Part shown: positions 15,541 to 24,482 of the stretch, piece by piece
Layout: the number at the start of each line of letters is the position of its first letter
How positions within the stretch are numbered: position 1 is the stretch's first letter
Source of the DNA: Streptomyces brasiliensis
GTDB lineage: Bacteria > Actinomycetota > Actinomycetes > Streptomycetales > Streptomycetaceae
Assembly (NCBI RefSeq): GCF_014647875.1
Contig: NZ_BMQA01000005.1
Coordinates: forward strand, 186,001-250,000
Direction of reading: 5' to 3'
Length of the DNA: 64,000 nt
Program-made: the position numbers and the translations under genes
The notes under the pieces: generated by a model
Told to the model about the DNA's origin: nothing
Databases searched by the model: none
The model's input: the letters and a program-made list of their open reading frames with translations, nothing else

Positions 15541-15569
15541 TTGACATGCGCAGAATGTTCGTTCATATT
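15541..15569 (+). promoter_or_regulatory. Housekeeping-type promoter of the peptide importer leader
   Basis: A perfect -35 box TTGACA (15541-15546) is separated by 17 bp from CATATT (15564-15569), with 4 of 6 bases as in TATAAT. The expected start site is 7 bases after the -10, i.e. the A of the ATG at 15577. This makes the leader mRNA leaderless. Confidence 0.65.
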
Positions 15570-15576
15570 TCTGCCC

Positions 15577-15672
15577 ATGTGGTCTAGTCATGCCGTCACG
15601 AACAGCGCCGCCATCGAGCTGGCGCTCATCGGCGTGACCGCGCTCTGCGTGGCCGACATCCACTGTCGCTGA
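15577..15672 (+). CDS. Leaderless Cys-containing leader peptide
   Basis: This 31-codon ORF, MWSSHAVTNSAAIELALIG then VTALCVADIHCR, has Cys codons at positions 24 and 30 of 31 and ends in CR. This resembles the short leaderless Cys-containing leader ORFs reported in mycobacteria as cysteine-responsive attenuators, and the putative leader peptides annotated in streptomycetes. The promoter places the transcription start at its ATG. A small hairpin with a T run follows at 15712-15733, and the ABC transporter gene begins 186 bp downstream. Inferred role: ribosome position on the Cys codons sets read-through into the importer operon. The exact family has not been verified. Confidence 0.6.
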   Translation: MWSSHAVTNSAAIELALIGVTALCVADIHCR

Positions 15673-15711
15673 CGCCCCGCCCCTGGCGTTCGCGTCGCGA
15701 CCTTCACTTTC

Positions 15712-15733
15712 ACCGTGGCTCCGTCACGGTTTT
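15712..15733 (+). terminator. Candidate attenuator hairpin before the peptide-binding protein gene
   Basis: A perfect 6-bp stem ACCGTG/CACGGT with a 7-base loop is followed by TTTT. It lies 40 bases after the leader peptide stop and 125 before the substrate-binding protein gene. It is short, so it would act only as a weak or conditional terminator. Confidence 0.45.
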
Positions 15734-15857
15734 CCGACGACCCGGCGCCGGGGCAGACGTCTGTTCACTTTCGTCTCACCCTTCGTCCATTTGTCTCGCC
15801 ATCCGAGATGACCGTGAGACACGGACTTGAGAGCTACCCCGAGAGGTCGTCATTCCC

Positions 15858-17579
15858 ATGCGTCAACCGTCCGTCACAGCGCGCCGCTTGGCAGCGGCAT
15901 CCGTCGGCCTGGTCGTGGCAGCGGGCGCCGTCGCCTGCGGCCCGAAGGACAACGATGTCAAGGGTGCCGCCGGTGGCGACTCCGCGCCCCACAAGGGCGG
16001 CACACTGACCGTCCTGAACACCTCCCCGCAGGAGGACTTCGACCCGGCCCGCCTGTACACCTCCGGCGGCGGAAACGTGCCCGGACTGGTCTTCCGGACC
16101 CTCACCACCCGCAACCGGGAGAACGGCGCCGCCGGCGCCAAGGTGGTCCCGGACCTGGCCACCGACCTGGGCACGCCCAGCAAGAACGCCACCGTGTGGA
16201 CGTACCACCTCAAGGACGGGCTGAAGTTCGAGGACGGCACGCCCATCACCACGGCCGACATCAAGTACGGCATCGAGCGCTCCTTCGCCGCCGAACTCTC
16301 CGGCGGTGCCCCCTACCTGCGCGACTGGCTGATCGGCGGCAAGGACTACCAGGGCCCCTACAAGGACAAGAAGGGCCTGGACTCCATCGAGACGCCGGAC
16401 GACAAGACCATCGTCTTCCGTCTGAACAAGCCCGAGGGCGACTTCCCGTTCCTGGCCACCCAGACCTCCTTCGCCCCGGTGCCGAAGGACAAGGACACCG
16501 GCACCAAGTACGAGAACCACCCGTACTCCTCCGGCCCGTACAAGGTCGTCTCGAACCAGAACGACGGCCAGCACCTGGTCCTGGAGCGCAACACCTACTG
16601 GGACCCGAAGACCGACGCCGAGCGCAAGGCCTATCCCGATCGCATCGACGTCCAGTCCGGTCTCGACGGGGCTGTCATCAACCAGCGGCTGTCGGCCGGT
16701 GCGGGCAAGGACGCCGCCGCCGTCACGACCGACACCAACCTCACCGCCGCCGAGCTCGCCAAGATCACCGGCGACAAGCAGCTGGCCGCCCGCGTCGGCA
16801 CCGGCCAGTTCGGCTACACCGACTACATCGCCTTCAACCCGAAGGTGAAGCCGTTCGACAACCCCAAGGTGCGTCAGGCCATCGCCTACGCCGTCGACCG
16901 CAGCACCGTGGTCAACGCGCTCGGCGGCTCCTCTCTCGCCAAGCCCGCGACCACCTTCCTGCCCGACCAGAAGGCCTTCGGCTACACGCCGTACGACCCC
17001 TTCCCGGCGGGCGAGAGCGGCACCGCGGCCAAGGCGAAGGAGCTGCTCAAGGAGGCCGGTTACGCCAAGGGCCTGACGGTCACCCTCACCCACGACAGCA
17101 GCGCGGGTGACGAGCAGGGCCCCGAGGTCGCCACCGCCCTGCAGGACGCACTGAAGAAGGCCGGGATCACCGTCAAGCTGCAGGGGCTGGAGTCCAGCGC
17201 CTACAGCGAGAAGATCCACAGCGTCAAGACCGAGCCCGGCTTCTTCCTCACCGGCTGGGGCGCCGACTGGCCGTCCGGCGGTCCGTTCCTCGCCCCGATC
17301 TTCGACGGCCGCCAGATCGTCAAGGACGGCTACAACTTCAACGGCGCCCAGCTGGACGACACGGCCGTCAACAAGGAGATCGACGAGATCAACAAGCTGA
17401 CCGACCTTCAGGCCGCCGCCACGCGCTGGGGCGCACTGGACAAGAAGATCGGCGAGCAGGCGCTGACCGTGCCGCTGGTGCACCCGGTCTACAAGCGCCT
17501 GTTCGGCAAGGACGTCAAGAACGTCGTCATCAGCGACTGGACCGGTGTCCTCGACGTCGCGCAGGTCGCGGTCAAGTGA
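15858..17579 (+). CDS. Oligopeptide ABC transporter substrate-binding lipoprotein
   Basis: This 573-residue extracellular solute-binding protein of family 5 (SBP_bac_5, OppA/DppA type) binds peptides outside the cell. A signal peptide with the Cys of the lipobox at residue 27 (AGAVACG) marks it as a lipoprotein. The family signature region is seen in VWTYHLKDGLKFEDGTPITTADIKYGIERSF, split here only by my numbering (about residues 110-145). The FDNPKVRQAIAYAVDR segment near residue 330-345 is also typical. The next gene begins before its stop codon. The Cys-type leader upstream suggests regulation by cysteine or sulfur supply, and cargo could be cysteine-containing peptides; this is inference. 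Confidence 0.9.
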   Translation: MRQPSVTARRLAAASVGLVVAAGAVACGPKDNDVKGAAGGDSAPHKGGTLTVLNTSPQEDFDPARLYTSGGGNVPGLVFRTLTTRNRENGAAGAKVVPDLATDLGTPSKNATVWTYHLKDGLKFEDGTPITTADIKYGIERSFAAELSGGAPYLRDWLIGGKDYQGPYKDKKGLDSIETPDDKTIVFRLNKPEGDFPFLATQTSFAPVPKDKDTGTKYENHPYSSGPYKVVSNQNDGQHLVLERNTYWDPKTDAERKAYPDRIDVQSGLDGAVINQRLSAGAGKDAAAVTTDTNLTAAELAKITGDKQLAARVGTGQFGYTDYIAFNPKVKPFDNPKVRQAIAYAVDRSTVVNALGGSSLAKPATTFLPDQKAFGYTPYDPFPAGESGTAAKAKELLKEAGYAKGLTVTLTHDSSAGDEQGPEVATALQDALKKAGITVKLQGLESSAYSEKIHSVKTEPGFFLTGWGADWPSGGPFLAPIFDGRQIVKDGYNFNGAQLDDTAVNKEIDEINKLTDLQAAATRWGALDKKIGEQALTVPLVHPVYKRLFGKDVKNVVISDWTGVLDVAQVAVK

Positions 17580-18528
17580 CGACCACCGACCCTCTGACGG
17601 CGCCCGGCAGGTCTGGCGACGGCTGCGCGCCCAGCGCGCCGCCCTCGCCGGCGCCTCCGTGATCGTTCTCCTCACTGTCATGGCGCTCGCCGCTCCCCTG
17701 CTCGCCGCCCTGGAAGGGCAGGACCCGGACGCGTACCACGCCGATGCCGTCGACTCCGCCCTCGGCGGGGTCCCGCTCGGCTCCTTCGGGGGCATCGGCG
17801 CCGACCACTGGCTCGGCGTCGAACCCGGCACCGGCCGCGACCTGTTCGCCCGGCTCGTGTACGGCGCTCGGATCTCGCTCGGCGTCGGCCTCGCCGCCAC
17901 CGTCGTCCAGGTGGTCCTCGGGGTCGGCGTCGGCCTCGCCGCCGGACTCGGCAACCGCTTCCTGGACAACCTGCTCAGCCGGACCACCGACGTCATGCTG
18001 GCGCTGCCCTCGCTGGTCTTCGCCATCGCGCTGCTTGCGATCGTTCCCGCCGGCTTCCCGCGCCCGGTCCTGCTGGTGCTCGTCCTCGGCCTGCTCGGCT
18101 GGGGCGGCACCTCCCGCATCGTCCGCGCCCAGACCCTGACCCTGAAGTCCCTGGACTACGTGGCCGCGGCCCGGCTCGGCGGCGCCGGCCGGTGGCGCAT
18201 CGCGCGCCGTGAACTGCTGCCGTCACTCGCCGCACCCGTGGCTACGTACACGGCGCTGCTGGTGCCGAGCAACATCGCCTCTGAGGCGGGACTGTCCTTC
18301 CTCGGTATCGGAGTGAAGCCGCCCACCCCCTCCTGGGGGCAGATGCTGTCCACGGCCACCACCTGGTACGAGGCCGACCCGGCCTACGTGCTGCTGCCCG
18401 CCGGGCTGATCTTCGTCACCGTCTTCGCCTTCACGACGCTCGGCGACGGAGTCCGCACCGCTCTCGACCCGCGCGCGGCCAGCCGGGTGCGGGGCCGCGC
18501 ACGGCGGCGCAAGGAGGCGCGGGCATGA
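17545..18528 (+). CDS. Peptide ABC transporter permease (OppC/DppC type), start uncertain
   Basis: This permease has the Opp/Dpp C-type layout: an N-terminal helix ALAGASVIVLLTVMALAAPLL, a periplasmic loop with HWLGVEPGTGRDLFARLVYGARISL (EPGTGRD is the usual motif), five further helices, and the binding-protein-dependent transport signature around DYVAAARLGGAGRWRIARRELLPS. In this frame the only start before the first helix is GTG at 17545, giving 327 residues with an odd Ser/Arg-rich N-terminus and a 35-bp overlap with the gene before. A GTG at 17576, overlapping the stop as GTGA, would encode MTTTDPLTAPG but runs out of frame after about residue 10. A 1-base deletion near 17602-17607 would explain this. 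Confidence 0.75.
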   Translation: MSSTSRRSRSSDDHRPSDGARQVWRRLRAQRAALAGASVIVLLTVMALAAPLLAALEGQDPDAYHADAVDSALGGVPLGSFGGIGADHWLGVEPGTGRDLFARLVYGARISLGVGLAATVVQVVLGVGVGLAAGLGNRFLDNLLSRTTDVMLALPSLVFAIALLAIVPAGFPRPVLLVLVLGLLGWGGTSRIVRAQTLTLKSLDYVAAARLGGAGRWRIARRELLPSLAAPVATYTALLVPSNIASEAGLSFLGIGVKPPTPSWGQMLSTATTWYEADPAYVLLPAGLIFVTVFAFTTLGDGVRTALDPRAASRVRGRARRRKEARA

Positions 18529-19523
18529 CGCTCTTCGCCCGGTTCGCGCTGCGCAGGCTGCTGGGGGCGCTGCTGGTCCTCCTCGTGCTGAGCATCGTGA
18601 TCTACGCGCTGTTCTACGTCCTGCCCGGCGACCCCGCCCGGCTGGCCTGCGGACCCAAGTGCACCACCGCCCAGGTCGACCAGGTGCGCGCCCAGCTCGG
18701 CCTCGGCCACCCGGTCTATGTGCAGTACGCCCACTTCCTGCAGGGTCTGTTCGCCGGTACGGACATCAGCACCGGCGTCGGGACCGAGCACTGCGGCGCG
18801 CCGTGCCTCGGCTTCTCGTACCAGAACGGTGAACAGGTCACCTCGCTGCTCGCCCAGCGCCTGCCGGCCACCGCCTCCCTCGCCCTCGGCGCGATGGTGC
18901 TGTGGCTGATCCTCGGTATCGCCACCGGTCTGCTCTCGGCGCTGCGCCACGGCGGGCTCACCGAGCGCGTGCTGACCGCGCTGACCCTGGCGGGCAACGC
19001 CGTGCCCGTCTTCATCATCGGCATCCTGCTGATGCTGCTGTTCGTCTCCGTACTCGGCTGGCTGCCCTTCCCGTCGTACGTTCCGCTGACCGACGACCCC
19101 GAGCAGTGGGCGTGGAACCTCGTGCTGCCCTGGCTCTCTCTGGCCATCCTGGAGAGCGCCAAGTACTCCCGGCTGACCCGCAGTTCCCTCCTGGAGACGC
19201 TCGCCGAGGACCATGTGCGCACCTTCCGCGCCTACGGCGTCCGCGAGCGCTCCATCATCGGGCGGCACGCGTTGCGCGGCGCCGTGCCGCCGATCATCGC
19301 GCTGTCCGCGCTGGACCTGGGGACGATGTTCGGCAGCGCGGTGCTCACCGAGTCGCTCTTCGGCATACCCGGGCTCGGCAAGAGCCTCGTGGACTCGGTG
19401 CGGACCGAGGACCTGCCGGTGGTGGTCGGCCTCGTGCTCGTCACCGGCTTCTTCGTGGTCCTCGCCAACGCCGTCGCGGACGTGCTGTACGCGGTGGCCG
19501 ACCGACGGGTGGTGCTCGCATGA
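18525..19523 (+). CDS. Peptide ABC transporter permease (OppB/DppB type)
   Basis: This 332-residue membrane permease is the B-type partner of the permease before it. It opens with FARFALRRLLGALLVLLVLSIVIYALFYVLPGDPA (first helix and the conserved LPGDP loop), has six helices, and a cytoplasmic EAA-type loop around EDHVRTFRAYGVRERSIIGRHALRGAVPP that contacts the ATPase. GSAVLTESLFGIPGLGKSLVDSV is the family's C-terminal signature. The ATG at 18525 overlaps the previous stop in ATGA and the gene overlaps the next by the same kind of 4-bp ATGA, so translation is coupled. Two Cys residues in the loop (ACGPKC) and one pair (EHCGAPC) are unusual for the family. Confidence 0.92.
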   Translation: MTLFARFALRRLLGALLVLLVLSIVIYALFYVLPGDPARLACGPKCTTAQVDQVRAQLGLGHPVYVQYAHFLQGLFAGTDISTGVGTEHCGAPCLGFSYQNGEQVTSLLAQRLPATASLALGAMVLWLILGIATGLLSALRHGGLTERVLTALTLAGNAVPVFIIGILLMLLFVSVLGWLPFPSYVPLTDDPEQWAWNLVLPWLSLAILESAKYSRLTRSSLLETLAEDHVRTFRAYGVRERSIIGRHALRGAVPPIIALSALDLGTMFGSAVLTESLFGIPGLGKSLVDSVRTEDLPVVVGLVLVTGFFVVLANAVADVLYAVADRRVVLA

Positions 19524-21112
19524 GCCTGGTGGAAGTCACGGACCTGACCGTCGAGTTCGGGTCCCTGCGGGCCGTGGACGGACTGTCGTTCCGGCTGGAG
19601 CGCGGTGCCGCCCTGGCCCTGGTCGGCGAGTCCGGCTCCGGCAAGTCCACGGTCGCCTCCGCACTGCTGGGGCTGCACCACGGCACCGGGGCCCGGGTCG
19701 GCGGCTCGGTCCACGTCGCCGGCACCGACGTACAGGGCGCCTCCGACGAGGAGTTGCGGCGGTTGCGCGGCGGAAAGGCCGCCATGGTCTTCCAGGACCC
19801 GCTGTCGTCGCTCGATCCGTACTACGCGATCGGCGACCAGATCGCGGAGGTCTATCGCGTGCACACGCGTGCCTCGCGACGGGCGGCACGCGCGCGTGCC
19901 GTCGAGGTCCTCGAGCAGGTCGGCATCCCGGACGCGCGGCGGCGGGCCCGTTCCCGCCCGCACGAGTTCAGCGGAGGCATGCGCCAGCGCGCCCTGATCG
20001 CCATGGCGCTCGCCTGCGAACCGGACCTGCTGATCGCCGACGAACCGACCACCGCGCTGGACGTCACCGTCCAGGCCCAGATCCTCGATCTGCTGCACAC
20101 CCTGCGCGAGGAGACCGGCATGGGCCTGCTGCTCGTCACCCATGACGTGGGCGTCGCCGCCGAGAGCGTCGACGAGGTGCTCGTCATGCGGCACGGGCGG
20201 GTGGTCGAACACGGTCGGGTCTCCGCCGTCCTGGGATCGCCGTCGCACGCGTACACCCGCGAACTGCTCGGCGCCGTCCCGCGCGTGGACGTACCGCGCA
20301 CCGGCTCACAGGCGACCGACGAGGTCGTCCTGGAAGCCACCGGCGTGCGGCGCGAGTTCGGGCGGGGGAAGCGGGCGCTCGCGGCCGTGGACGACGTGTC
20401 GCTGACGATCCGCCGGGGCGAGACCCTCGGCATCGTGGGCGAGAGCGGCAGCGGCAAGACGACCCTGGGCCGCATGCTGGTCGGATTGCTGGAGCCGACG
20501 GCGGGCGCGATCCGCTACGAAGGACAGGCACACACCGGCGTGAACCCGGCCGTGCAGATGGTGTTCCAGGACCCCGTCTCCTCCCTCAACCCCCGCCGCA
20601 GCGTGGGGGAGTCCATCGCCGACCCGCTGCGCGCGCGAGGAGAGCGCGACGAGGGGCGCATCAGGAGGCGCGTGACGGAGCTGCTGGAGCGGGTGGGACT
20701 CGAGGGGGCGCACTACGGCCGCTATCCCCACGAGTTCAGCGGCGGACAGCGCCAGCGCGTGGGTATCGCGCGGGCGCTCGCGGCCGACCCGCACGTCATC
20801 GTCTGCGACGAGCCCGTCTCCGCGCTGGATGTCACCACCCAGGCCCAGGTGGTCGCCCTGCTGGGCGAGTTGCAGAAGGAACTCGGGCTGGCACTGGTCT
20901 TCGTCGCGCACGACCTCGCCGTCGTCCGCCAGGTCAGCGACCGGGTCGCGGTGATGCGCAAGGGCCGCGTCGTCGAGGAGGGCCCCGCCGACGAGGTGTA
21001 CGACTCCCCTCAGGACCCCTACACCAAGCAGCTCCTGGCCGCCGTGCCCGCCCTCGACCCCGAGGTCGCGGCCCGGCGGCGGGCGGCACGGCGGGAGTTG
21101 GCCGCGGCATAG
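19520..21112 (+). CDS. Peptide ABC transporter ATPase, fused OppD-OppF
   Basis: This 530-residue protein holds two ATPase domains in one chain, corresponding to OppD and OppF. First domain: Walker [10 protein letters not shown] near residue 36-44, Q-loop [13 protein letters not shown], signature FSGGMRQRA, Walker [13 protein letters not shown]. Second domain from about 285: [54 protein letters not shown]. Both domains look catalytically complete. It energises the two permeases upstream, to which it is coupled by an ATGA overlap, completing an importer in the order A-C-B-DF. Fusion of D and F is common in actinomycetes. Confidence 0.93.
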   Translation: MSLVEVTDLTVEFGSLRAVDGLSFRLERGAALALVGESGSGKSTVASALLGLHHGTGARVGGSVHVAGTDVQGASDEELRRLRGGKAAMVFQDPLSSLDPYYAIGDQIAEVYRVHTRASRRAARARAVEVLEQVGIPDARRRARSRPHEFSGGMRQRALIAMALACEPDLLIADEPTTALDVTVQAQILDLLHTLREETGMGLLLVTHDVGVAAESVDEVLVMRHGRVVEHGRVSAVLGSPSHAYTRELLGAVPRVDVPRTGSQATDEVVLEATGVRREFGRGKRALAAVDDVSLTIRRGETLGIVGESGSGKTTLGRMLVGLLEPTAGAIRYEGQAHTGVNPAVQMVFQDPVSSLNPRRSVGESIADPLRARGERDEGRIRRRVTELLERVGLEGAHYGRYPHEFSGGQRQRVGIARALAADPHVIVCDEPVSALDVTTQAQVVALLGELQKELGLALVFVAHDLAVVRQVSDRVAVMRKGRVVEEGPADEVYDSPQDPYTKQLLAAVPALDPEVAARRRAARRELAAA

Positions 21113-21211
21113 GCTCGGGCGGGCACGCGATGTGACGATCTGTACGCACATGATCTCCTAGCGCGACCGAACGCAATCCGCACGGGAAAGTTACGACCGT
21201 TCACCCCTTTT

Positions 21212-21245
21212 GGTGGTGCGATGGACAACCGTCCATCGCACCACC
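21212..21245. promoter_or_regulatory. Perfect 15-bp inverted repeat upstream of the Pel-like operon
   Basis: GGTGGTGCGATGGAC and its exact reverse complement are separated by only AACC. It lies 100 bp after the opp operon and 80 bp before the glycosyltransferase start, directly after CCCCTTTT. It has no T run behind it, so it could be an operator, a leader hairpin, or a Streptomyces-style terminator of the opp operon. The surrounding 21113-21325 holds no gene. Confidence 0.6.
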
Positions 21246-21325
21246 GCCTTGTCCGCATACGTTCGTCCCGCTGCGAGCCGCCGGGACAACGGCGGCTCCC
21301 CATACGGGAGATCGGGGGTGCACAC

Positions 21326-23005
21326 GTGCGCATCGGACTGCTTACGGAGGGTGGCTATCCGTATGTGAGCGGTGACGCCAGGCTCTGGTGCGACCGGCTC
21401 GTGCGCGGGCTCGGGCAGCACGAGTTCGACATCTACGCGCTCAGCCGTACCCGGCGCCAGGAGGACGAGGGCTGGATCCCGCTCCCGCCGCACGTCACGC
21501 GGGTGCGCACGGCACCACTGTGGACCGCCGACGACGACGGCGCCGGCCACGGGCGCCGCGCACGCCGGCGCTTCGCCGAATGCTACGAGGAGCTCGCCGG
21601 CGCGGTCTGCGCCGGCTCCGATGACCAGGCGGACCGTTTCGCCGGCGCGCTGTACGGGCTCGCCGAACTGGCCCGCGACGAGGGCGGACTGGTGGGAGCG
21701 CTGCGCTCCGAGACCGCCGTACGCGCACTGGAGCGCGCCTGCCGCGCACCCGCCGCCCTGCGCGCCGCGCGCGAGGCGCGCGTGCCCGAACTGCTCACCG
21801 TCGCCGCTCTCCTCGAACGCGCTCTGCGCCCCCTCTCCCTCGATTGGTACGAGGACGACGGCCTCGGTTCGGCCGACCTGTGCCACGCGACGGCAGGCGG
21901 CCCGGCGGCCCTGTCCGGCCTGCTAGCCCGCCACTTCTGCGGAGTGCCCCTGCTGGTGACGGAGTACGGCGTGCAACTGCGCTCGCACTACCTGGCCGCG
22001 GGCGCCGCCGAGGACGCCCCGTCCGTACGGGCGCTGCTCGCCGCCTTTCACCGCAGGCTCGTCGGCGAGGTCTACCAGCGCGCCGCGATCCTCACGCCCG
22101 GCAACGCGCACGCACGCCGCTGGCAGGAGCGCTGCGGCGCCGACCGCGCCAGGATCCGCACCGTCCACCCGGGCATGGAGGCCTCCCGCTTCGCCGAGGT
22201 CGGCGAGGCCCCGGACCGCGGCGACCCGGACACCCTCGTCTGGGTCGGCCGGGTCGAGCCCGCCAAGGACCTGGTGTCGCTGCTGCACGCCTTCGCGGAG
22301 GTGCGCCGGGCCGAACCCAAGGCCCGCCTGCGGATCCTCGGTGCCCCGGCCGGCGCCGAGGGGCGGGCGTACCTGGGCCATTGCCGTGCGCTCGCCGCAC
22401 AGCTCTTCCCCGACGAGGCCGAGGGCGTCCACGCGGTCGGCGACAACCCCGTGTCCTTCGAGGAGATCGGTGCCCCGGAGGCCCCGACCCTCGCCGACGC
22501 CTACGCCTCGGGTGCCGTGGTCGTGCTGTCCAGCGTCGTCGAGGGCTTCCCGATCAGCCTGGTCGAGGCCATGTTCTGCGGCCGCGCGACGGTCTCCACG
22601 GACGTCGGAGCGGTGGTGGAGGTCATCGGCGGCACCGGACTCGTCGTGCCCCCCCGCAATCCGCGAGCGCTCGCCGAATCGTGCGTGGCACTGATGCGCG
22701 ACCCGGAGCGCCGCGAGCGCCTGGGCGCCGCCGCCCGCGCTCGTGCGCTCGAACTGTTCACGGTCGAGCAGAACATCACGGCATTTCACAGCATTTACCT
22801 GGAGATCGTCGCGCACTGCCCGGTACGCCGCGTCGTCCTCGACGACGCCGGTGAGCCCCTTCCGTTCGCCGCTCCCGCCGAGGCGCACATCCCCGGGCGC
22901 TGGACCGGGTCCCCGGCGCGCGCCGTCGCCCGCGGCGGCCCCGGCTGGGCCTCCGACACGCCGGTACGGGGCGCTCGCCTCGCGACCTCGGAGGGCGCCC
23001 GATGA
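21326..23005 (+). CDS. DUF3492 glycosyltransferase, PelF-like (GT4)
   Basis: This 559-residue cytosolic glycosyltransferase starts VRIGLLTEGGYPYVSGD and carries the N-terminal DUF3492 domain that defines the PelF family, which polymerises the GalNAc-rich Pel polysaccharide from UDP-sugar. The GT4 C-terminal half contains TPGNAHARRW, VWVGRVEPAKDLVSLLHAF (donor-binding), GEEA-like loops in VSFEEIGAPEAPTLADAYA, and the E-x7-E pair in EGFPISLVEAM near residue 405-415. The GTG at 21326 has GGGGG upstream; the in-frame ATG at 21221 lies before the family start and inside the inverted repeat. The stop overlaps the next gene by ATGA. Donor is inferred. Confidence 0.85.
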   Translation: MRIGLLTEGGYPYVSGDARLWCDRLVRGLGQHEFDIYALSRTRRQEDEGWIPLPPHVTRVRTAPLWTADDDGAGHGRRARRRFAECYEELAGAVCAGSDDQADRFAGALYGLAELARDEGGLVGALRSETAVRALERACRAPAALRAAREARVPELLTVAALLERALRPLSLDWYEDDGLGSADLCHATAGGPAALSGLLARHFCGVPLLVTEYGVQLRSHYLAAGAAEDAPSVRALLAAFHRRLVGEVYQRAAILTPGNAHARRWQERCGADRARIRTVHPGMEASRFAEVGEAPDRGDPDTLVWVGRVEPAKDLVSLLHAFAEVRRAEPKARLRILGAPAGAEGRAYLGHCRALAAQLFPDEAEGVHAVGDNPVSFEEIGAPEAPTLADAYASGAVVVLSSVVEGFPISLVEAMFCGRATVSTDVGAVVEVIGGTGLVVPPRNPRALAESCVALMRDPERRERLGAAARARALELFTVEQNITAFHSIYLEIVAHCPVRRVVLDDAGEPLPFAAPAEAHIPGRWTGSPARAVARGGPGWASDTPVRGARLATSEGAR

Positions 23006-24321
23006 CCGGCCTGGGCGAACTCGACCCCCCCGGGACCCCGGGCAGCACCGGCGCGTGGGACACGCGATCCGAGGAGTGGCTGGCGGGGGACGGCGACGCG
23101 GACCTCGCTGACGAGACGGAGTCTCCTCGCGACCCGGGTGTTCCCGCCGAGGCCGACGCGGCGGCGCGCACGAGCCCCGCGGCCGACCCGGAAGACGGCA
23201 AGGACCGCAGACCCGCCGCCCGGCGCGGTGCGGCCGACCCGGTGAAATCGCTGATGCACCGTCACCGCGAGCTGTGCGAACGCGCCGTGGACCCGCTGGA
23301 GATCGCGGCCGGGCTCGAGGCCCACGGTGTCACCGACCGCACCGCCGCCCGCTTCCGCCACCGCGACGTCTTCTCCCTCGCCGAGGAGATGTACGCGCGC
23401 GTACCCCGCGACGCCGAGCCGCGCCCTCGCCCCACACCCGCCGCCGCTCCCCGCGCCCGCGCCGACTGGGCCCTGCTCGCCCTCCTTCCCGGCGTGTTGT
23501 GCGCGGCAACCGTGGCCGGGCTGCACCTCACCCACGGCCGCACCCGCTTCTTCGTGGCCGCCGGCGGCGTCCTCGCCGTGAGCATCGGCGTGCGCGCGGC
23601 ATTCCGCCGGGGCCCGCTCGCCGTCCCACCCGGCACGCACGCGTGGCGCTCCACTGCTCACACACGCGCGTGGACCTGGTGGCTCCTCGCCTACGCCCTC
23701 CTCGGCGACGGTCTGCTCGGGGCCGTCCTGGCAGGCGGCCCCGACGACCTGCCGAACGGCACCACCGACGGCCCCTGGCCCTTGACCGCCGCACCCGTCC
23801 TGGCCCTCACCCTGGCCTGCGCCCCCGCGGCCTGGAGCGCCCACCTCTTCGCCGCGTACGCGCGCCGCAGGCTCGCGGCGAGCCGTGGCCTGGAGGAGTT
23901 CTCCGCCGCCGTACAGCCGCTGCTGCTCGGCACGTTCGCCCTGTTCCTGTGCGCTCTCGCGGCCCTCGCCGCCCTGTCCGGCACGGCCCTGGACGAGCCC
24001 GCGCTCTACCCCGAGACCCTCGCGCTGGGCGCTCTCCTCCTGCTGGCCCGCCTTCTGACCGTCCACCACCAACCTCATACGGCCTTCCTCGCCCTCGCCG
24101 CTGCCGCCGGCGCCGAGGCACTGGCGCCCGGACTGGTCCTCATCGGCCACCTCCCCGGGTGCTCCTTCCTGGCCGTGGCGGTCCAGACCCTCGTGGACCA
24201 CTGGGGCGCGGGCGGCGTCCCGACGCTCGCCTGCGCGGCGGCCGCACTGACGCTGCTGTGGCACGCGACCCGCGCCCTGTCCCGGGCCTCGGCCCACGCG
24301 CCGACGGGAGAGCAGACATGA
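23002..24321 (+). CDS. Polytopic membrane protein of the Pel-like operon
   Basis: This 439-residue protein has a soluble, acidic and Pro/Ala-rich N-terminus to about residue 150 with a small helical part near 80-130 (KSLMHRHRELCERAVDPLEIAAGLEAHGVTDRT, with HRDVFSLAEEMY), then about eight to nine membrane helices. Hydrophobic blocks include WALLALLPGVLCAATVAG, FFVAAGGVLAVSIGV, WTWWLLAYALLGDGLLGAVL and LLGTFALFLCALAALAALSG. I do not recognise a family. Its position directly after a PelF-like gene would fit a membrane export or polymerisation partner such as PelG or PelE, but similarity cannot be shown by eye. Both ends overlap neighbours by ATGA. Confidence 0.75.
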   Translation: MTGLGELDPPGTPGSTGAWDTRSEEWLAGDGDADLADETESPRDPGVPAEADAAARTSPAADPEDGKDRRPAARRGAADPVKSLMHRHRELCERAVDPLEIAAGLEAHGVTDRTAARFRHRDVFSLAEEMYARVPRDAEPRPRPTPAAAPRARADWALLALLPGVLCAATVAGLHLTHGRTRFFVAAGGVLAVSIGVRAAFRRGPLAVPPGTHAWRSTAHTRAWTWWLLAYALLGDGLLGAVLAGGPDDLPNGTTDGPWPLTAAPVLALTLACAPAAWSAHLFAAYARRRLAASRGLEEFSAAVQPLLLGTFALFLCALAALAALSGTALDEPALYPETLALGALLLLARLLTVHHQPHTAFLALAAAAGAEALAPGLVLIGHLPGCSFLAVAVQTLVDHWGAGGVPTLACAAAALTLLWHATRALSRASAHAPTGEQT

Positions 24322-24482
24322 ACACGCCCGCACCGGCCCGCGCTCGGAGGGCACCCGCACCGGGGCACCCGCCCCCGCCGAGCGGAAGCCACCTCCAGGA
24401 CCACACCCGCCCCCTGCCGCAGGCGACCGGCCCCGCAGCCGGAGGCAACCGCATCACGCCTTTGAAGGAGAAGACCAGATGA
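24318..24482 (+). CDS. Tiny Pro/Ala/Arg-rich ORF in the Pel-like operon
   Basis: This 54-codon ORF, MNTPAPARARRAPAPGHP onward, is overlapped by ATGA on both sides, which favours translation by coupling. It is Pro/Ala/Arg/His-rich, with no hydrophobic segment and no recognised family. It may encode a real small protein, or simply keep ribosomes running to the next gene. A GAAGGAG sequence near its end (before 24479) is a good RBS for the following ORF. Confidence 0.4.
   Translation: MNTPAPARARRAPAPGHPPPPSGSHLQDHTRPLPQATGPAAGGNRITPLKEKTR

Noticed and set aside
17545..17670. Programmed ribosomal frameshift in the OppC-type gene
   Set aside because: No slippery heptamer, pseudoknot or known precedent in this family; a simple indel explains it better.
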